A stretch of DNA of 64,000 nt from the NCBI GenBank assembly GCA_036785705.1, contig JAWUZG010000013.1, forward strand, positions 19,811,001-19,875,000, given 5' to 3'. Shown piece after piece: positions 34,983 to 47,100 of this stretch (position 1 is its first letter; each line of letters begins with the position of its first letter). The stretch comes from Acanthornis magna. Its lineage: Eukaryota; Chordata; Aves; Passeriformes; Acanthizidae. The notes beneath the pieces are model-generated. The model searched no databases and was not told where the DNA came from. It worked only from the letters and a program-made list of their open reading frames with translations. A program made the translations under genes and the position numbers.

Positions 34983-35987
34983 GCTCTGACCCCCAGAAAT
35001 ATTCCTCCTGAGGACGACTGAGGACCAGCATCACACAGATTTCCACTTGCTGTGGGGTCACCACCCTCTGCACAGAAACCATTCAACCCTCATCCAGCTC
35101 AATAATCCATCTCCAGACACACACACTGACACAAAACCTATTTACAGGGGAAAGGGCACACGGGAACGAGGAGCTGGAGCTGTGTTTTTATACTAACACA
35201 CTTTGCAAGCAGAACAGTGCGAGTTCTCTCAGAATATAAATCACCTGCCCCTGTTGAATCTTTTGTGCTGCTCAAAGTCTCCAGTGAAGAAGCCATGACC
35301 CACCCAGGACCCCACTCCTACCCCTGCCCCAGCACCATTCCCTGCGCTGTGCTTGAAGGAAATGGCTGAGCAAGGAGCTGCTGTGACTTCTGGGCTTTAT
35401 TCAATGCAGTTTAGACCCATGTGTCTGAAGAACCAAACCCTCTGGGCCAAACTCTGAGCACAATTCTAGGGCTCCATCACCTTCCCGCTCTCACCAGTGA
35501 AACAGAAATTCCCTGCACTGTGCACATTTGATTTCTCCGTGCATCAGACCACTGTGGGGACCAGGCACACCACAGCTGGTTACCCCCCCCAAACCCTACA
35601 GGGGGCTACAAAGAATTTGGGGAAATAGCCAAAATTGGTGACTGTAATTGAAAATTGTGGGGTTTAAGGCTTTCTGCGAGCATAACATTGCAATGTTCAC
35701 TCAAACTAAAAATCTTGTCTCTCTCCCTATCCTTCCACTTCTTAGAAGTGATTTGGGGCTACACTGAATCTCCTCATTGCACAGCCTGTCTCAGCCCCAG
35801 GGCTTTGGACAATGCCAAGGAGTAAATCTTTAATTTGTTGATTTATTGTGTTACAAATTTGGAAAAAATCCATGAAGCCTATAATTTGCATGTAACTAAG
35901 TCGGGGTTTATTTCCTCATTCAAGCAATAATTCGCCTTCTGCAGCAAGCAGTTTGTTCCCCTCGCTTGAGCACTACTCTATGTCATT

Positions 35988-36405
35988 AGAGAATACTGGA
36001 TTTATTTATGGGGTGAAAACCTCCAATAAATGTGAAAGATGCCACTCAGGGCCAGAGGAAAAGTCTTTACACTCTGAAAATGCCCGGTGGACAAGTCCTG
36101 GGCAAAGAGGGTCACGAGTCAGTGCACATGACTCTCCAAGGACTGAATTTCCACGGAGGCAGCCGTGTCAGGATTGTCCCCTGGGACCCCACCAAGAGAA
36201 TATTGGATTTATTTATGGGGTAAAAACCTCCAATGAATGTGAAAGATGCCACTCAGGGCCAGAGGAGAAGTCTTCACACTCTGAAAATGCCTGGTGGACA
36301 AGTCCTGGGCAAAGAGGGTCATGAGTCAGTGGACACGACTCTCCAAGGACGGAATTCCCACGAAGGCAGCCGTGTCAGGATCGTCCCCTGGGAATCCATC
36401 AAGAG
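35988..36405. repeat. 207-bp tandem duplication
   Basis: Two adjacent copies (35988-36194 and 36195-36405) beginning AGAGAATACTGGATTTATTT and AGAGAATATTGGATTTATTT. Each contains the TGAAAGATGCCACTCAGGGC, TGGACAAGTCCTGGGCAAAG and AGGCAGCCGTGTCAGGAT blocks, and they differ at scattered positions. The period is 69 codons, so a plus-strand ORF (35953-36324) stays open across both. No family is recognised; it is probably noncoding. Confidence 0.9.
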
Positions 36406-37654
36406 GAGAGAGCTGCCCCAGGCTGCCCAGCCATGGGAGGAGAAATGCTGCAGCTCTGCCCGTCCCACCCTGAGCCTGCAGTCAGCTCCTCCTGCTCCAA
36501 GGAGCCTTCCCGAGCTGCTGGAAGGGCAAACCCCATCCAGGAGACCGTGGTTCCCTCACGGTGTTCCACTCCTGCCTGGCAAAGACTTGTGCTAACCCAT
36601 GCTCCAGGTACTCAGCCAAAGAAAAGGAGTAAGGGAATGTCTTCCTCTGCCTCCTGCTTGCATCCAGACTCAGCTTTTCCAGGGCTAACAAGACAAAGAC
36701 ACACTTTCAGCACTAATTAATGAGTGAAGGACTTGCCTACACATAACACAGCAAAGGGGAAAGCAGTGAGAGGGTGTCCGAGGTGAGCATGGCCCCACAG
36801 GTCTGCACAGCTCCAAGAGGCACATCTCCTCAGTGCTCATGGCCAGCAGCTTCTCACAGGAGCACAGGATCTCACCAACACAGCCCAGAATCCACGTGTG
36901 CTGCCAGCAAATCCTGGATGGAGCTGACATCTCCAGCCACGCTAATAAGTCCACAGCCAGAAGGAGCTCGAGGTCTCCCACAACAGCACCCACCCATGGG
37001 GCCACTTTAGGAACCAAAAATGCCAAGTGCAGCCACCACAGATGGCCACATGCAACATGGCTCGTGGAGCCTGAGATTAACCCTCGCTACAGGAACAACA
37101 GACATTCCAGAGTCCTGCCCACAACCAGAAATGAATTACTGAGCAAATAAAACTGCTATTTCAATCCAATCCCTTGCTCCACGTGCCTCAGCCTGACACC
37201 AAAGTCACACAAGGCAACGTGTCCCCAGCACTCCAAGCCCCAAACCACACATCCAAACGCCCCCAATCTCTAGGGAGAGCCTGAAGTCCAAGCTCATACC
37301 CAGATCAACAAGCTTGGGTTGAACCTCATCTGCAGGCAAGCTCTCACAGAAAAAGAATAAGAGGAATTAAGGAATATTACACACCGTCTACTTGGGTAAA
37401 AGGTTTATTGCCCCCGTGCTCTTAGGGAGTAGGAGTGGCAGGGGAATGAGTCCCGTACACACCAGCAGTGAAGGACTGAAAGGACAGGGCAAGGGCAGAG
37501 GTGCTCTGTCTCAACATCTTTAGCTCGAAGGAAATGGTGCTGCCAGTGACTTTGCCTTTTCCTCCCTGGCAACTGAAAAGGAAAAGAAGAAAGCAAAATT
37601 AGTCATTGCAAAACAGCGACCAGCAAGAGAGAGGTGCAAGCGAGGAGCCGTGGG

Positions 37655-37801
37655 AAGTGACAGGACAAGGGGGAACGGCTTCAAACTGAAAGAGAGTAGG
37701 CTTGGATTAGATATCAGGAAAAAATTGTTCCCCGTGAGGGTGGTGAGGTCCTGGCACAGCTTACCCAGAGAAGTTGCGGCTGCCCCTGGATCCCTGGAAG
37801 C
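37655..37801 (+). mobile_element. CR1 LINE fragment, 3' end missing
   Basis: Plus CR1: AGTGACAGGACAAGGGGGAA, CGGCTTCAAACTGAAAGAGA, TTGTTCCCCGTGAGGGTGGT, GTTGCGGCTGCCCCTGGATC. It breaks off at CCCTGGAAGCGT. Confidence 0.88.
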
Positions 37802-38475
37802 GTGGGCCATGCAGACAGAGCCTACAGGATGATCCCAGCCCCAATGACCACAGAAATGACACATTCTCTTTGAGCAAACCTGTAATCATTGCCTATTCCA
37901 CTCATTAGGGGACTGCTTCTAACTCTGAGTAGTGTTTCCATGGAAGAGTGGAAATCCTGGACCAAGGGCTGTCTCTGGAGAAGAGCAGCTGAAGCAGCAG
38001 CAGCAGCCCAGCCTGCTGGTCCAACAAACCATCTCACCTTTCTGTGGGTTTCCCCCACCGCCCCAGTTGTGAGATTTATTACAAGAATTTGCAGTGGTCT
38101 GTGAGACACTGTGAGTGTTGGCCACGCTCCCAAAAGCTGAGGAATTGCTGAATTGAGAATTGCTTTGGCTGCTTAATCTCAACAACTAGGGATGCTGAAC
38201 AAGGCAGTAGGGTCCAGGTTTACTTTTAATTACCGCTCAGAGCATGCTGCTCTAGTAAACAGACACAGAAAACAATTCTTGTTTCTTCCTTATATTCTTT
38301 TCCCATATACAGCCTGAGATGTCTGATCTGGAGAAGGTAAATGGCCCCACCACACCACTTTTACTGACTCACTTCTCAAGCATAAACAACTTCAAATAGC
38401 ACAGGCACCCCTGGAATACCTGCCCCTGTGAAACAGCATCCATCTGCTCACAGACACATCCCAATGCTCTCAGGG

Positions 38476-38680
38476 TTAGAATCCCAGACTGGTTTGGGTT
38501 GGAAGGGACCTTAAATCTCATCTCGTTCCAACCCCTGCCATGGGCAGGGACACCTTTCACTATCCCAGGCTGCTCCAAGTCCCATCCAACCTGGCCCTGG
38601 ACACTGCCAGGGATCCAGGGGCAACCACAGCTTCTCTGGGCACCTGTCCAGGGCCTCCCCACCTTCCATTAGGGGGAATT
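38476..38680 (-). mobile_element. CR1 LINE 3' fragment
   Basis: Reverse CR1: GAATCCCAGACTGGTTTGGG, TTGGAAGGGACCTTAAATCT, CTGCCATGGGCAGGGACACC, GCTGCTCCAAGTCCCATCCA and CCACAGCTTCTCTGGGCACC. It ends in CCTCCCCACCTTCC. Confidence 0.92.
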
Positions 38681-39812
38681 TGCAGCCAGCCCAGGCTTCC
38701 TCACTGGCTCCAGAGCCCTCAGGGTCTCTGAGAAGCAGATCCTGGAGATGCAAAGTGAACTCAGTGCTGCAGCACCGAATGCAACTCTGCTGCCCATCAG
38801 TGACCACCAAAACACCTCCCAGATGCAGCAGGAGCAAGATCTGGGACATCACTGTGTAATGGGGGAGCACTTGCCAAGAGCCACAGCAGCACCATCGCTG
38901 TCAGAGCCAATTTGGATGCTGCTGCAAGTCACATTTCTCCTTTCTCCGAGGCTGAGCTGGAGAGTAGGCAGAGGCTGACAGCCCTCATGGACATACCTGG
39001 ATTTAAAGCAGGAAAATACTGATGGATGTATGGATCGATTGCCAGATTCCACATTATCTTCTACCACCTCCCCTTTATGGATAAATACTTTAAGGTGGCA
39101 GAACCCTCACGTGAAGCCCAGCAAAATGCTCACTTAGAACCTTCCAAAAATTGAAATTATCTCCCTGAGCCCAGCAGGCAGTATTAAAAGAATTTCAGAT
39201 GCTTTTAGTGGATGGTCTGTGTGCCCACACTGGGTGACACATGTGCCTGCTGTCACCTGCACACCCTACCCTGTTTGCATTAGACCAAAGTACTTTGGCT
39301 CTTGGGCAGGCTCTGGGGGTTCATTCCCCAGCTTTCAAAGAGCTCCTGGGCTCCTGAAAGACGAACATGGAGCCTTTATTAATCCTCCTAGCGACCAAAA
39401 GGCACTTCCCCCTGCTGTTTGTCCATCCGTTGCCATCAACACCAGCAAGGGGAAGGCCCAGAGGAGGGAGGGAAGGAGCCCTCCAGGGCCAGGAAACCTT
39501 TGCCCACACTGCCACCTCCGTCCCTCCATAAATTTCCGAGCCTTGAATCTTCCATAAATCCCTTTAACGAACGAGCAGCCAAACATCTGTGAGTTGTCTG
39601 AATTAGCGTGAATTTGGCAGACTGAAGAGCAAACTCGCATCGCCCCGCAGCCTTCACATTTCTTGTTTTCCTCGGGTTCATTAAATACACAACAATCTGT
39701 TACCAGAAGACGGTTCCTACGTGCAGGGGCTGCCAAGGAGAAGGGTTTGATGGCTCTGGTGGAGATGGAGGAATGTGTGACGAGCACAGGGGGCTCTTCC
39801 TGGTGTGGCAGG

Positions 39813-40323
39813 GCAAGGAGAGGACGGGCTGGAAAGGATGGGCTGGGCAAGGAGAGGATGGGCTGGAAAGGAGAGGATGGGCTGGAAAGGAGAGGATGGG
39901 CTGGAAAGAAGAGGATGGGTTGGGCAAGGAGAGGATCGGCTGGAATGGAGAGGACGGGCTGGGCAAGGAGAGAACGGGCTGGGCAAGGAGAGGACGGGCT
40001 GGAAAGGAGAGGATGGGCTGGAGAGGAGAGGATGGGCTGGAATGGAGAGGATGGGCTGGAATGGAGAGGATGGGCTGGAGAGGAGAGGATGGGCTGGAGA
40101 GGAAAGGATGGGCTGGAGAGGAGAGGATGGGCTGGAATGGAGAGGATGGGCTGGAATGGAGAGGATGGGCTGGAGAGGAGAGGATGGGCTGGAGAGGAAA
40201 GGATGGACTGGAGAGGAGAGGATGGGCTGGAAAGGAGAGGATGGGCTGGAGAGGAGAGGATGGGCTGGAGAGGAGAGGATGGGCTGGAGAGGAGAGGATG
40301 GGCTGGAGAGGAGAGGATGGGCT
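39813..40323 (+). repeat. 19-bp purine-rich minisatellite
   Basis: About 27 tandem copies of a 19-bp unit near GAGAGGAGAGGATGGGCTG. Variants at the start are GAAAGG, GAATGG and GCAAGG; one early unit is shortened to about 14 bp. The unit lacks stops on either strand. Because 19 is not a multiple of three, all three plus frames (Gly-Trp-Asp/Glu-rich) and all three minus frames (LSSPSSPLQPILSSPAHP type) stay open for more than 600 bp. The plus strand is almost all purine apart from the CT in each unit. The FAM53B pre-mRNA would carry the pyrimidine-rich strand. Confidence 0.95.
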
Positions 40324-40503
40324 GCACCCACCCTGCCTCCCCCAGTGCCCACCCACCGCGTGGCAAAGGCTGCCTCTGATGTCAGAGACATCCTGGAGCA
40401 GCCAAAGCTGCAGGTGATTTTGGGAATCTCCAAAGGGGACAGAGCAGAGTGTGGCACAAGCTGGGGGACATGCCTGCAAAAGCCAAGGATGTCCTTCCTG
40501 CAG

Positions 40504-40786
40504 CATCATCCCAGCTGGCATGACTGTGCCACAGGCACAGAAACCAGGCTCTGGCCCTTGTCCAGCCCCTTCTGAAGCTGCCACCTTTATGGTGATTCGT
40601 GGGGGTCACAGGACAGGCACAGGGAGGGCACTGACATCGCAATCCATCACACTGGAGAGCTGCAACTTCTTTCAATTAAGTTTCAAATAAGTACAACTGA
40701 AACCTCCACGGGAAAAGTAATTCCTACCAACACAAACATCATCCCAGCTGGCATGGCTGTGCCACAGGCACAGAAAACAGGCTCTG
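40504..40786. repeat. Block flanked by 50-bp direct repeats
   Basis: A 50-bp sequence (CATCATCCCAGCTGGCATG then CTGTGCCACAGGCACAGAAA) occurs at 40504-40553 and again at 40737-40786 with two differences, 233 bp apart. Between them lies a block that recurs at 43.6 kb. This could be a partial tandem duplication or an insertion with a large target repeat; the family is not recognised. Confidence 0.8.
40551..40737. repeat. Duplicated 187-bp block, copy 1
   Basis: Runs from CTGGCCCTTGTCCAG through GCTGCCACCTTTATGGTGAT, CACTGACATCGCAATCCATC and AACCTCCACGGGAAAAGTAA to ACCAACACAAAC. It matches 43636-43817 by eye with about six substitutions and one 5-bp difference. Confidence 0.88.
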
Positions 40787-43401
40787 CCAGGGTTATTCAC
40801 ATCGGTGGGCAGAGCCCTGGGCACGGGACACCCCTGATCTGGGGCAGCTGGGGGGTTCCCGCTGCTGCTGGGCAGCACAAAGCCTGGGCATGCAGCGCAG
40901 GCATGGCCAACACCCAGCCACAGGCAGCCTGCTCTGCTGCTGCCATGGCGAGCAGTTTGCCTTCCCTCAAAGGAAGCTACGAGGGAAAAGTCAAAGCAAA
41001 CACCCACTCACCGTGTTTACCCGTCTAAATCAAAGCCAAAGCAGCACTGAAACGTGCCCGACAGCATTTCCACGGAGTCATTCATCGAGAGTTTGGACTT
41101 GGCTTTTAGCTGGTGTTTTTAATATCGCGGGGAGACGCTCGCAGGGCCGGAATACAGAATCTGCTGCTGTTACACACTCTCGGCTCCTGAGAGGTGTCAG
41201 CAGCACGTACAGCCCAAACCTTCTGCAGGTTTGGCTCCATCGGGGAGCTCTGAAGGCCAGCAGTGAGATGCTTCCCATGGGGAGCAGCTCCAGCAAGCCT
41301 GAGGTACCACTGCCCCAAAGCAAGGGACCCCACCAGGGGATTGCCCAGCCAGAGAAGTAATGCCCACAGAGGACAATTTTCCCAGAACTAGGATGCTTCA
41401 TCCCTGGAGATGCCCCTGATTCCCATGGAGAAATTCAGGATGAGCTCCTCTGTAGCTTAACAGCCATAAAAGCCCAGATTTTGCAGCCCATCTTGCAGGC
41501 GAGGAAAAATTTTAAAAATAAATGGAAATGCAAACAGCCCCTGGTTTTATTTGGTCTGGCAGGAACACAGACCTGCCCTGCCTTCCCCGAGCTCATTTAT
41601 GACAGTGTGAACGTGCAGGAGTGAAGAGGAAAAAAAAATTAAAAATCTGCATTTTCCACCCCACAGGTCTCCATCTCTGGACAGTCTCCATACATCCCTC
41701 TTTCTCTCACGCCACAGGTGAAAATCAGGAGAGAAGGAGATTCCCTTGTGCCAGGTGAAGGGGAAGCCCAAGGGACAGAGGGCTCAACCACAAAGCCCAG
41801 TCCTGAAATGGCATCCCGAGGAGAGCTGACCTAAATGCTGCATCCCATCCCAGCTCCAGGGCTGCCAGGAAGGGAACCACGCCAGGTATTCTGTCAGTGC
41901 ACAAACATGAATGATTGCCCAGGACAAATAGGGCAGCAAAAACGTCCACCTTCATCACATGGAAAAAACATGTATCAGCTTGCAACCCTAATGAGCGAAG
42001 GAATTAGTGAATCCTGGAATTTGTAAACCAGTATGAAGTTGCTAAAATAATGCAAACACCTTGAATGAATGAGACTGCAAGTGAAACATCAGGTTCTGTT
42101 AAAAAACAAGAGTATTTTGTAGATATTAAGGACAAGAAGAAGTCCCACTGACAACAACAGAAAGAATGGTGGAAACATTAGTCAGGATGCAGAAAAGGAA
42201 GAAACAGACAATATAAACATTACTGCCCTAAGGAGAAAGGAAAACACCACAGTCACATTTGTCAGGAGTACCTGGGATGATATTAAACAGCAGGCACTAA
42301 TTATAGATCTTTCTGAAACAACAGCTCCAAATAAATTTGCACCTTCAATTTTATAAGATCGTGCCAAAAAGTCTTGTGAGCCATCACTACCCATGGTCCC
42401 TGAGGATGGGCACAAGCCAGCCTGGTAAATGTGGTGGGTGGCACCTCGAGCCCAGCAAGGCTCCGGTTTCAGCGCAAGGTCAGCGAGTCAGGAATCACAA
42501 TCACAACAGCAAGGAAAGAGCTCTCACCTCTCCTGAAGTCTCAGTGCAGGTGAAAGGGAGCACTGCTACAACAGACCTCATTAAAGTGCACAGAAGCGGA
42601 TGAGAGCTACTGATAATGACACTTTAACTGGCACAGCTCAACCAGAGCTGCAGTAAACGGTGACACTGGCTGCAACAGAAACTCCACTGTCACCCTGTGC
42701 CACGCAGTATTTCTGGCAGTAATTGGGGAGGAAGCAGGAAAACCAGTGCTGTGTAAGGGACTCGAAACCAGCAAAGTGCTAAATACAGAGAACAAGTTGG
42801 TAATGCAGAATGGAGAAGCAACCAGCACGGTTGGTTACAGAGATGTCGAGACACACCTTAAAAAACTAAATTGCTTGAAAGCCACTCACCTCAAAGGCAG
42901 GGACATGTCCCCAGGCTCCTGCTTGGTGCAGTAGCTTACCCAGGCATGCCGGCACATGTCCACAGGCTGGACAAATTTGGGGTCTCCAGCAGGAGAAGGG
43001 ATGCTCTGCACTCCATGACCACTGCAGGCACCTGGAGCCTCCTCCCACCTCTGACCAAGGTCTGGAGGAGACTCCAGGAGTAACTGAGGGGCTTGAAGAC
43101 ACAGGAACAGTGCAAGACTGGGGGAACGTGGTGACTGCTGAGGATGACCTGGCTGCTCAAAGAGGGCAGGAGAAGCCGAGCAGGTCCCTCAGAGGGAGCA
43201 GAGCGGCACTGGGACACCTCCCAGCACAGCAGGAAGCTGGAACTGCGCAGATCCAGAGCAAGGGCAAAGTGCAATTTTTTCCTGAGCAACACAGACAATA
43301 ATCATTGCAATAAACTACAGCACCACAAATGACTGCAGGGGGCTCCCAGCCAGCACTGTGGTTTTATCTCTGCACTGGGGGCCTTTCTAAAAGATAATGA
43401 A

Positions 43402-43455
43402 TCATGGAATCATTAGGTTAAAAAAGACCTTTAAGATCATTGAGTCCATGCTCTA
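43402..43455 (-). mobile_element. CR1 LINE 3' tail
   Basis: Short reverse CR1 end: ATGGAATCATTAGGTTAAAA, then AAGACCTTTAAGATCATTGA and GTCCATGCTCTA. Confidence 0.8.
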
Positions 43456-43635
43456 GGAAGAATTAATTCAGAAAAGCACTAAAAATAGTGACACACAGAG
43501 CAGCCCCAGGAGCAGGGCTGTCCTGGCTCGCTGCCCTGCACCCTGAGCGAGCTGCAGCCCAGCATTCCCCATGCCCAGGGTGGGATGTGCAGCCATCGGG
43601 AGGGTGGGCTGACAGCAGCTCCTCCACAGGCTGCC

Positions 43636-43817
43636 CTGGCCCTTGTCCAGCTCCTTCTGAAGCTGCCACCTTTATGGTGATTCGTGGGGGTCACAGGCAC
43701 AGGGAGGGCACTGACATCGCAATCCATCACACTGGAGAGCTGGAACTTCTCTCAATTAAGTTTCAAATATGTACAACTGAAACCTCCACGGGAAAAGTAA
43801 TTTCTCCCAACACAAAC
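43636..43817. repeat. Duplicated 182-bp block, copy 2
   Basis: Same orientation and extent as the block at 40551-40737, without the flanking 50-bp direct repeats. It lacks the 5-bp insertion seen after CACAG in copy 1. The shared ends are sharp, as expected of an element or a copied segment rather than of chance similarity. Confidence 0.88.
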
Positions 43818-43965
43818 CATGCGCAACCAAAAATGTGAGTGAGAGTTTCCAAATGAGACATTTTCATTTTGGCAATGCAGATCTTCGTTAACCACGATGC
43901 TTTCATTCTGAGAAGTACCATCCACTGCACTGCATTTCATTTACAACACAACTGATAGTCCAATA

Positions 43966-44131
43966 ACCACAGAATGGCCTGGATTGGAAGGGACCTTAAA
44001 GAGCTTCTCATTCCACCCCTGCCATGGGCAGGGACACCTTCCACTGTCCCAGGTTGCTCCAAGCCCTGTCCAACCTGGCCTTGAACACTTCCAGGGATGG
44101 GCCAGCCACAGCTTTTCTGGGCAACCTGTTT
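43966..44131 (-). mobile_element. CR1 LINE 3' fragment
   Basis: Reverse CR1: CCACAGAATGGCCTGGATTG, GAAGGGACCTTAAAGAGCTT, TGCCATGGGCAGGGACACCT, GTTGCTCCAAGCCCTGTCCA and CCTTGAACACTTCCAGGGAT. It ends at TTCTGGGCAACCTG. Confidence 0.92.
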
Positions 44132-47100
44132 TTCTGAATTAACAGACATGCTACAAAACCAAAAGTGGATATTTTTTATTGCTTTCTGTAGCTTAATAAT
44201 TATAATGGCTCTTCAACTTTGGCACACAATTTGGCACACAGCTTTTGGCATTTAGTTCATAGTATTAAAACTTCTCCTTTCAAAAATATTATACAATATT
44301 CACTTGTAACAGTTAGGACAAAAAAAACCAAAACACCAAAGAACATGATAACAGGGATAATAATAGATATACTTGAAATAATTTCATAGCATTGACAACT
44401 ATTGCCCAGCACATCAGAAGGCTGTTCTCATTAAGGCTAAGGCAAGCACAGAAACAAAAACCACAGTTATTGTGACTTTCCCACGTCACCTGAAACAGGA
44501 AATGGCCAGCTCCACCTGGCCTAACTATGCTGCCAGGCTGTCCTAACCAGAGAAGACCAATTGTCTGCATTAATTCCTTTTCCTTATAATTAACATTTCC
44601 AAGTGGTGCAGAACAGTGATGACAGCACTTGCACAGGTGGGGAGGAGGAGCGCAGGGCTCGTCTGGGGTCACTGCAAGAGTTGTCACGGGGTAAAGGACA
44701 AAAAAGAAATGTCTTAAATGCAAATAAGTTACACACTTTAACTCATCCCCTTGGATTTAGGATGAGGGTGAGTCTCTTGACCCCCTGGCCCAGACCAGTC
44801 GCTGAGACCAAAGCAAGTCAGTGATGCACCTCGGCAGCCACATCCTCCTGCACCAGCAGCTCCCCGAGCCCTGCCTCTCCTCAGCCATCCGAAGCACTCC
44901 TGGTCCTTCCTTTCGGGGGCTGCTTGTGAGCAGCGAGAGGGAGAGCAGGTTTTCCAGCTGCCGGATCAAAGCTTGCCAGATCCCATTTTTTACAAACCCT
45001 AGGAGACCTGAGGATCTGTAAGCACAAAACGGCCGCGAAGTCAAACTCCGCTTTCACCGCGGTCCCGTACCTACCGCACAGCCAGCTCCGAGCCCTGGCT
45101 GCTGAAAGCAAAAGCTGTGGCCAGGAGCCACAAATATAGGGAATGATGGAGCCCAAGGGATGCTTCAAATGGACTACGGAGGAGTGACACCAATGATGCT
45201 GCTATATTTAATCCTCTAAAAGCAAAAACCATGACCAAGTCTCCCTTGGGTACACTTTTAGGGGGGAGGTATAGAAACTCAACGCACCAGAACAGATTTT
45301 TTGCACTCAATCAACCAGTTCTTAAAATATTACTCAAATGAAGTGATTACGGAGCCAAACTCGCCTGGTACTTCCACCCATCCATGCAGGGACCCACAGC
45401 CTGCAGTGTTGGGAGCAGCCAGGTTTCACACAGGGTTTGGTGCTGCTCCTCCAGGTCAGTCTAATGCCATTTACTTCTCCACGCATTTAAAAAAAACTTC
45501 TAACATACCAAATCTTATTTATCTTACATAGCACATGTCAGATGCAGAAGATGCAACATCGAACATGACCAACACCATAGGCTACAAATTTCATGGATAA
45601 ACCACCTGAAGCCAGGAGAAATTCTGGCTATAAATTAACTGCACCACCACACTTCTTAATTTTCAATCCCCACCTCACCTGTTGATGACTAAAAACTCAC
45701 ACATCCGCAGCCTGTGCTGAGACACACCATCCCAGCGAGGTTTCAGAAACAGGCTCTTGCTTGGGAATATTTGTCTCTCTAAAGGCAGCCAACTCAGAAA
45801 AGTTTGGAAAAACAAACCGGCCCATGGATCTGCTCTCTCCAGTTCCCTGCAGCAGAGCCTGCATTGCTGCTCTACAGAAATAGCTGGGTTTCGGGCAGCC
45901 AGGCTGCAACTGCGGGCACCGAATGTGACCTTGGAGAAGTCCTTTTTCACAATTACAGCACGGCCACTGCTCGTAGGGAGACTTGTGGGCAGAACCAGAG
46001 CTCCAGGGCTCAGGTCTGACGGTGTCCTGACAGCCTTCAAGGAATTTACAGGAGGTCTCACCCCTGAAGAAAGGGTGGCACTCATCCCCTGCCGTGCTGG
46101 GGATCAGGGAGAGGGGCTTCCCCAGGGGGAACAGACCCTCGGCTTCATGACCTGCCAGGCTGGCAGGCACAGCGTGGTGGAAAATTCCCTCCTCTTCACC
46201 CAATTAGTTTATATTTAGCTCTCCGAGGAGCAGACGTGCTGGAGGAGCTGTTGTTTTGGTGACATTTCTGCCCAGCCCCGCAGGGACCCCTGCAATGGGA
46301 ACCACCGCCAGCTCCACCACTGCACCGGGCACGTGGGACCCACGGCACTCACAGCCCTCTGCTGCTCGGCAGACCTGCTTTTTTTTTAGTTCTGTTTCCC
46401 CGAGTCAGCAGGCTTGCTTCCTCTTCCTCCTCCTCCCCGTTTTGGGAGAGAAAGGAGCAGAAAACATCAGCCAAGAAGAGAGCTTGCTTCAGGAGCTACA
46501 GAGGAGCAACCTCCCCGCTCCTCTGCTGCCCTGCTCCCCCATGGCACGGCAGTAAAACTTGTCTTTCTGAAGGTATTTTCGCTCTAGGAGAAAGTTTTGG
46601 TGAGGGCTGATCTGATACGAAGGCTCTGTTTGCCCTCTCCCTCCCCTGGGATGTGGGAAGGAGACTCGACCCCGCCAGGCTGAGCTCTCCAAACAGCTCT
46701 GAGCATCTCTGGCACCTCGCCCCGTCCCAGCCCGTTGGTCCAAAGTCTGCCCTGCCACAGATTAATGTTCATTAGGACTATTTCCCAGCAGCATCATTTG
46801 ACAAACCACGTGACACGGGAGGGGGAAGGGAACAAAACCAAAATCGTCCTTTCAGCTTGGGGTGTCCCCTTTTCTATCTGAGATTTTACAAGGCATGTGC
46901 AAACCACCTCCATCCCGACAAAGAAAACTCTATGCAATATTATAAGAAAGAAAAAAAAGGAAGAAGAGTCTCAAACTATGCAGCTGCCATTTGAGAAATC
47001 AGAAGTCAACCAGCAATAACAAAATAGACAAATGGGATAAAGCTCATTCCGCTCTGCACCCCATCAGGACACAGCCCATGGAGTCAGTTCAGCACACAAA

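Noticed and set aside
39335..40584. Ser-Pro-rich and Gly-Trp-rich proteins of 214-343 residues
   Set aside because: All derive from the stop-free 19-bp minisatellite. Six frames cannot all be coding, and none extends into recognisable unique protein.
45675..46203. Overlapping ORFs of 136-168 codons on minus and 153 on plus
   Set aside because: No family features, no supported splice sites and moderate GC; treated as chance ORFs in the FAM53B first intron.
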